Origin: Flavobacteriaceae bacterium
GTDB lineage: Bacteria; Bacteroidota; Bacteroidia; Flavobacteriales; Flavobacteriaceae
Direction of reading: 5' to 3'
Assembly (NCBI GenBank): GCA_008081325.1
Contig: VMCO01000020.1
Span: forward strand, 1-8,115
DNA length: 8,115 bases
Shown one piece after another: positions 7,072-8,115 of this stretch (positions within the stretch are counted from its first letter, which is position 1; every line of letters starts with the position of its first letter). The notes below the pieces were generated by a model, which did no database searches, was not told the origin of the DNA, and saw only the letters and a list, made by a program, of their open reading frames with translations. The translations under genes were made by a program, and so were the position numbers.

Positions 7072-7398
7072 ATGACGAATCAAAAATTTGATCCTAATGT
7101 TATAGGTGAGAAAATAATTAAAACAATCAAAACAATATTTGATCCAGAAATTCCAGTTGATATCTATGAGCTTGGCCTAATTTATGATATAATGGTTAAT
7201 GAAAATTTTGATGTCAAAATATTAATGACTTTAACAACACCAAATTGCCCTGTCGCTGAAACCTTACCTGTTGATGTTGAAGAAAAAGTTAAAACAGTAG
7301 AAGGAGTAAAAGATGTTGAAGTCGAGATTACTTTTGAGCCGCCATGGTCACAAGATTTGATGAGTGATGAAGCAAAATTAGAATTAGGAATTTTATAA
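7072..7398 (+). CDS. sufT: SufT-like DUF59/MIP18-family Fe-S maturation protein
   Basis: This small 108-residue protein is a single MIP18 (DUF59) domain. Proteins of this type (SufT in Staphylococcus, and relatives of the eukaryotic CIA protein MIP18/CIAO2 and of PaaD) help mature Fe-S proteins, probably at the cluster transfer stage. The visible hallmarks are DPEIPVDIYELGLIYDI at 24-40 and TTPNCPVAETLP at 55-66 with the conserved Cys59, followed by the VEITFEPPWSQDLMSDEAKLELG tail (shared by the family) that ends the protein. No ATP-binding domain is fused, so it is not an ApbC/Mrp-type carrier. Its ATG directly follows the sufE stop, placing it in the suf transcription unit, where DUF59 genes commonly sit. 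The symbol is assigned by context and domain; the exact role is not proven by sequence. Confidence 0.85.
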   Translation: MTNQKFDPNVIGEKIIKTIKTIFDPEIPVDIYELGLIYDIMVNENFDVKILMTLTTPNCPVAETLPVDVEEKVKTVEGVKDVEVEITFEPPWSQDLMSDEAKLELGIL

Positions 7399-7402
7399 GA
7401 TT

Positions 7403-8115
7403 ATGAAGAAAATAGGTATTGATGCAATATCATATTATGTTCCATCAATTTATTTGTCGATTGAACAACTCTCCGAAAAAAGAAATTTAGACTTTCAGAA
7501 ATTAAATAAAGGTCTTGGATTAGAAAAGATGGCGATTGCAGATTCTAACGAAGATCCCTCGTCTTTTGCAGCTAATGCACTCATTGACTTATTTGAAAAA
7601 AATAATATCAAGCCTGAAGAAATTGGAAGAATTTATATGGGTACTGAAAGTGCACTTGATGCATCTAAACCCTCTGCTACTTATGCCACAGATTTAGTTG
7701 AAAAATATTTTGCTAAAAAATTTGGAGAAAGATGTTTAAAAAATTGCGACGTTACAGACATGACCTTTGCGTGCATTGGCGGAGTAGATGCTCTTCAAAA
7801 TACAATTGATTGGGTTTCTAGAAACTCTGGGAAAAAAGCAATTGTGGTCAGTTCTGATTTATCAAAATATGAACTCAACTCCACTGGAGAATATACACAG
7901 GGTGCTGGTGCAATTGCATTGCTTATAACTGAAAACCCATCAATCTTAACAATTGATAATGCTTGGGGGATTGCGACTAAAAGTGAAAATGATTTTTTTA
8001 AACCTCGAAGAACCTACAATAAAAATGAGTTAATTAATGAAATAATTAGCAGGTTGGATTTAAATATTTCAAGTAATGATTTTGAAGAAAAGTTTTTAGA
8101 ATCTACATTTTGGAA
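7403..8115 (+). CDS. Hydroxymethylglutaryl-CoA synthase, N-terminal part
   Basis: HMG-CoA synthase condenses acetyl-CoA with acetoacetyl-CoA to HMG-CoA, the committed entry into the mevalonate route to isoprenoids. The frame is open for 237 full codons from ATG 7403 to the window edge, over half of a protein of the family. It has the thiolase-like initial-condensing fold: GIDAISYYVPSIYL at 5-18, MGTESALDASKP with the general base Glu82 (S. aureus Glu79), the acetyl-accepting Cys124 in MTFACIGGVDALQ, SSDLSKYELNSTGEYTQGAGAIALL at about 153-177, and DFFKPRR near 201. The catalytic His should lie beyond the edge. The acidic residue before Cys and the STGEYTQGAGA block separate it from KAS III enzymes. 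The start is 4 nt after the sufT-like stop, suggesting readthrough from the suf operon. mvaS would be the usual symbol, but I leave it blank because biosynthetic (beta-branching) HMGS paralogues share these motifs. Confidence 0.88.
   Translation, partial: MKKIGIDAISYYVPSIYLSIEQLSEKRNLDFQKLNKGLGLEKMAIADSNEDPSSFAANALIDLFEKNNIKPEEIGRIYMGTESALDASKPSATYATDLVEKYFAKKFGERCLKNCDVTDMTFACIGGVDALQNTIDWVSRNSGKKAIVVSSDLSKYELNSTGEYTQGAGAIALLITENPSILTIDNAWGIATKSENDFFKPRRTYNKNELINEIISRLDLNISSNDFEEKFLESTFW

Noticed and set aside
1..8115. tRNA, rRNA, CRISPR array, insertion sequence or phage features
   Set aside because: No cloverleaf-like segment, regular repeat-spacer pattern, transposase or terminal inverted repeats were seen on either strand; nearly all bases are used by conserved genes.

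Overview
The window looks like a chromosomal segment from a low-GC member of the Bacteroidota, most likely a marine-type Flavobacteriia. Four things point that way: strongly AT-rich DNA, near absence of Shine-Dalgarno sequences before the genes, Bacteroidota-style -7 boxes (TAnnTTTG) at both divergent promoters, and proteins that closely resemble my recollection of flavobacterial homologs. No database search was run.

Minus strand, left side (1-1380): thiL (thiamine-monophosphate kinase) is followed after only 2 nt by the 5' end of a secreted protein gene that runs off the left edge. That protein has a Sec signal peptide and an N-terminus typical of right-handed parallel beta-helix surface proteins. 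A 118-nt divergent region (1381-1498) separates thiL from the plus-strand operon and carries one perfect TAnnTTTG box facing each way.

Plus strand (1499-8115): a compact, complete SUF iron-sulfur cluster operon runs in the order A-type carrier (sufA/iscA-like), sufB, sufC, sufD, sufS, sufE, DUF59/MIP18 protein (sufT-like). Gaps are 0-9 nt except for 63 nt between sufS and sufE. SufS takes sulfur from cysteine, SufE accepts and relays it, the SufBC2D complex builds the cluster with ATP from SufC, and the A-type and SufT-like proteins pass clusters on or help maturation. Catalytic and ligand residues are present in all seven proteins. The last gene begins 4 nt after the sufT-like gene and is truncated by the right edge. 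It encodes a 3-hydroxy-3-methylglutaryl-CoA synthase of the mevalonate pathway, which is not itself an Fe-S enzyme.

Two genes use non-ATG starts, and these decide their true coordinates: GTG at 1499 for the A-type carrier and TTG at 6652 for sufE. No RNA gene, insertion sequence, CRISPR array or broken gene was seen. This is a well-conserved housekeeping region. I found no undescribed system, and the points worth a second look are regulatory details and gene-neighbour associations.
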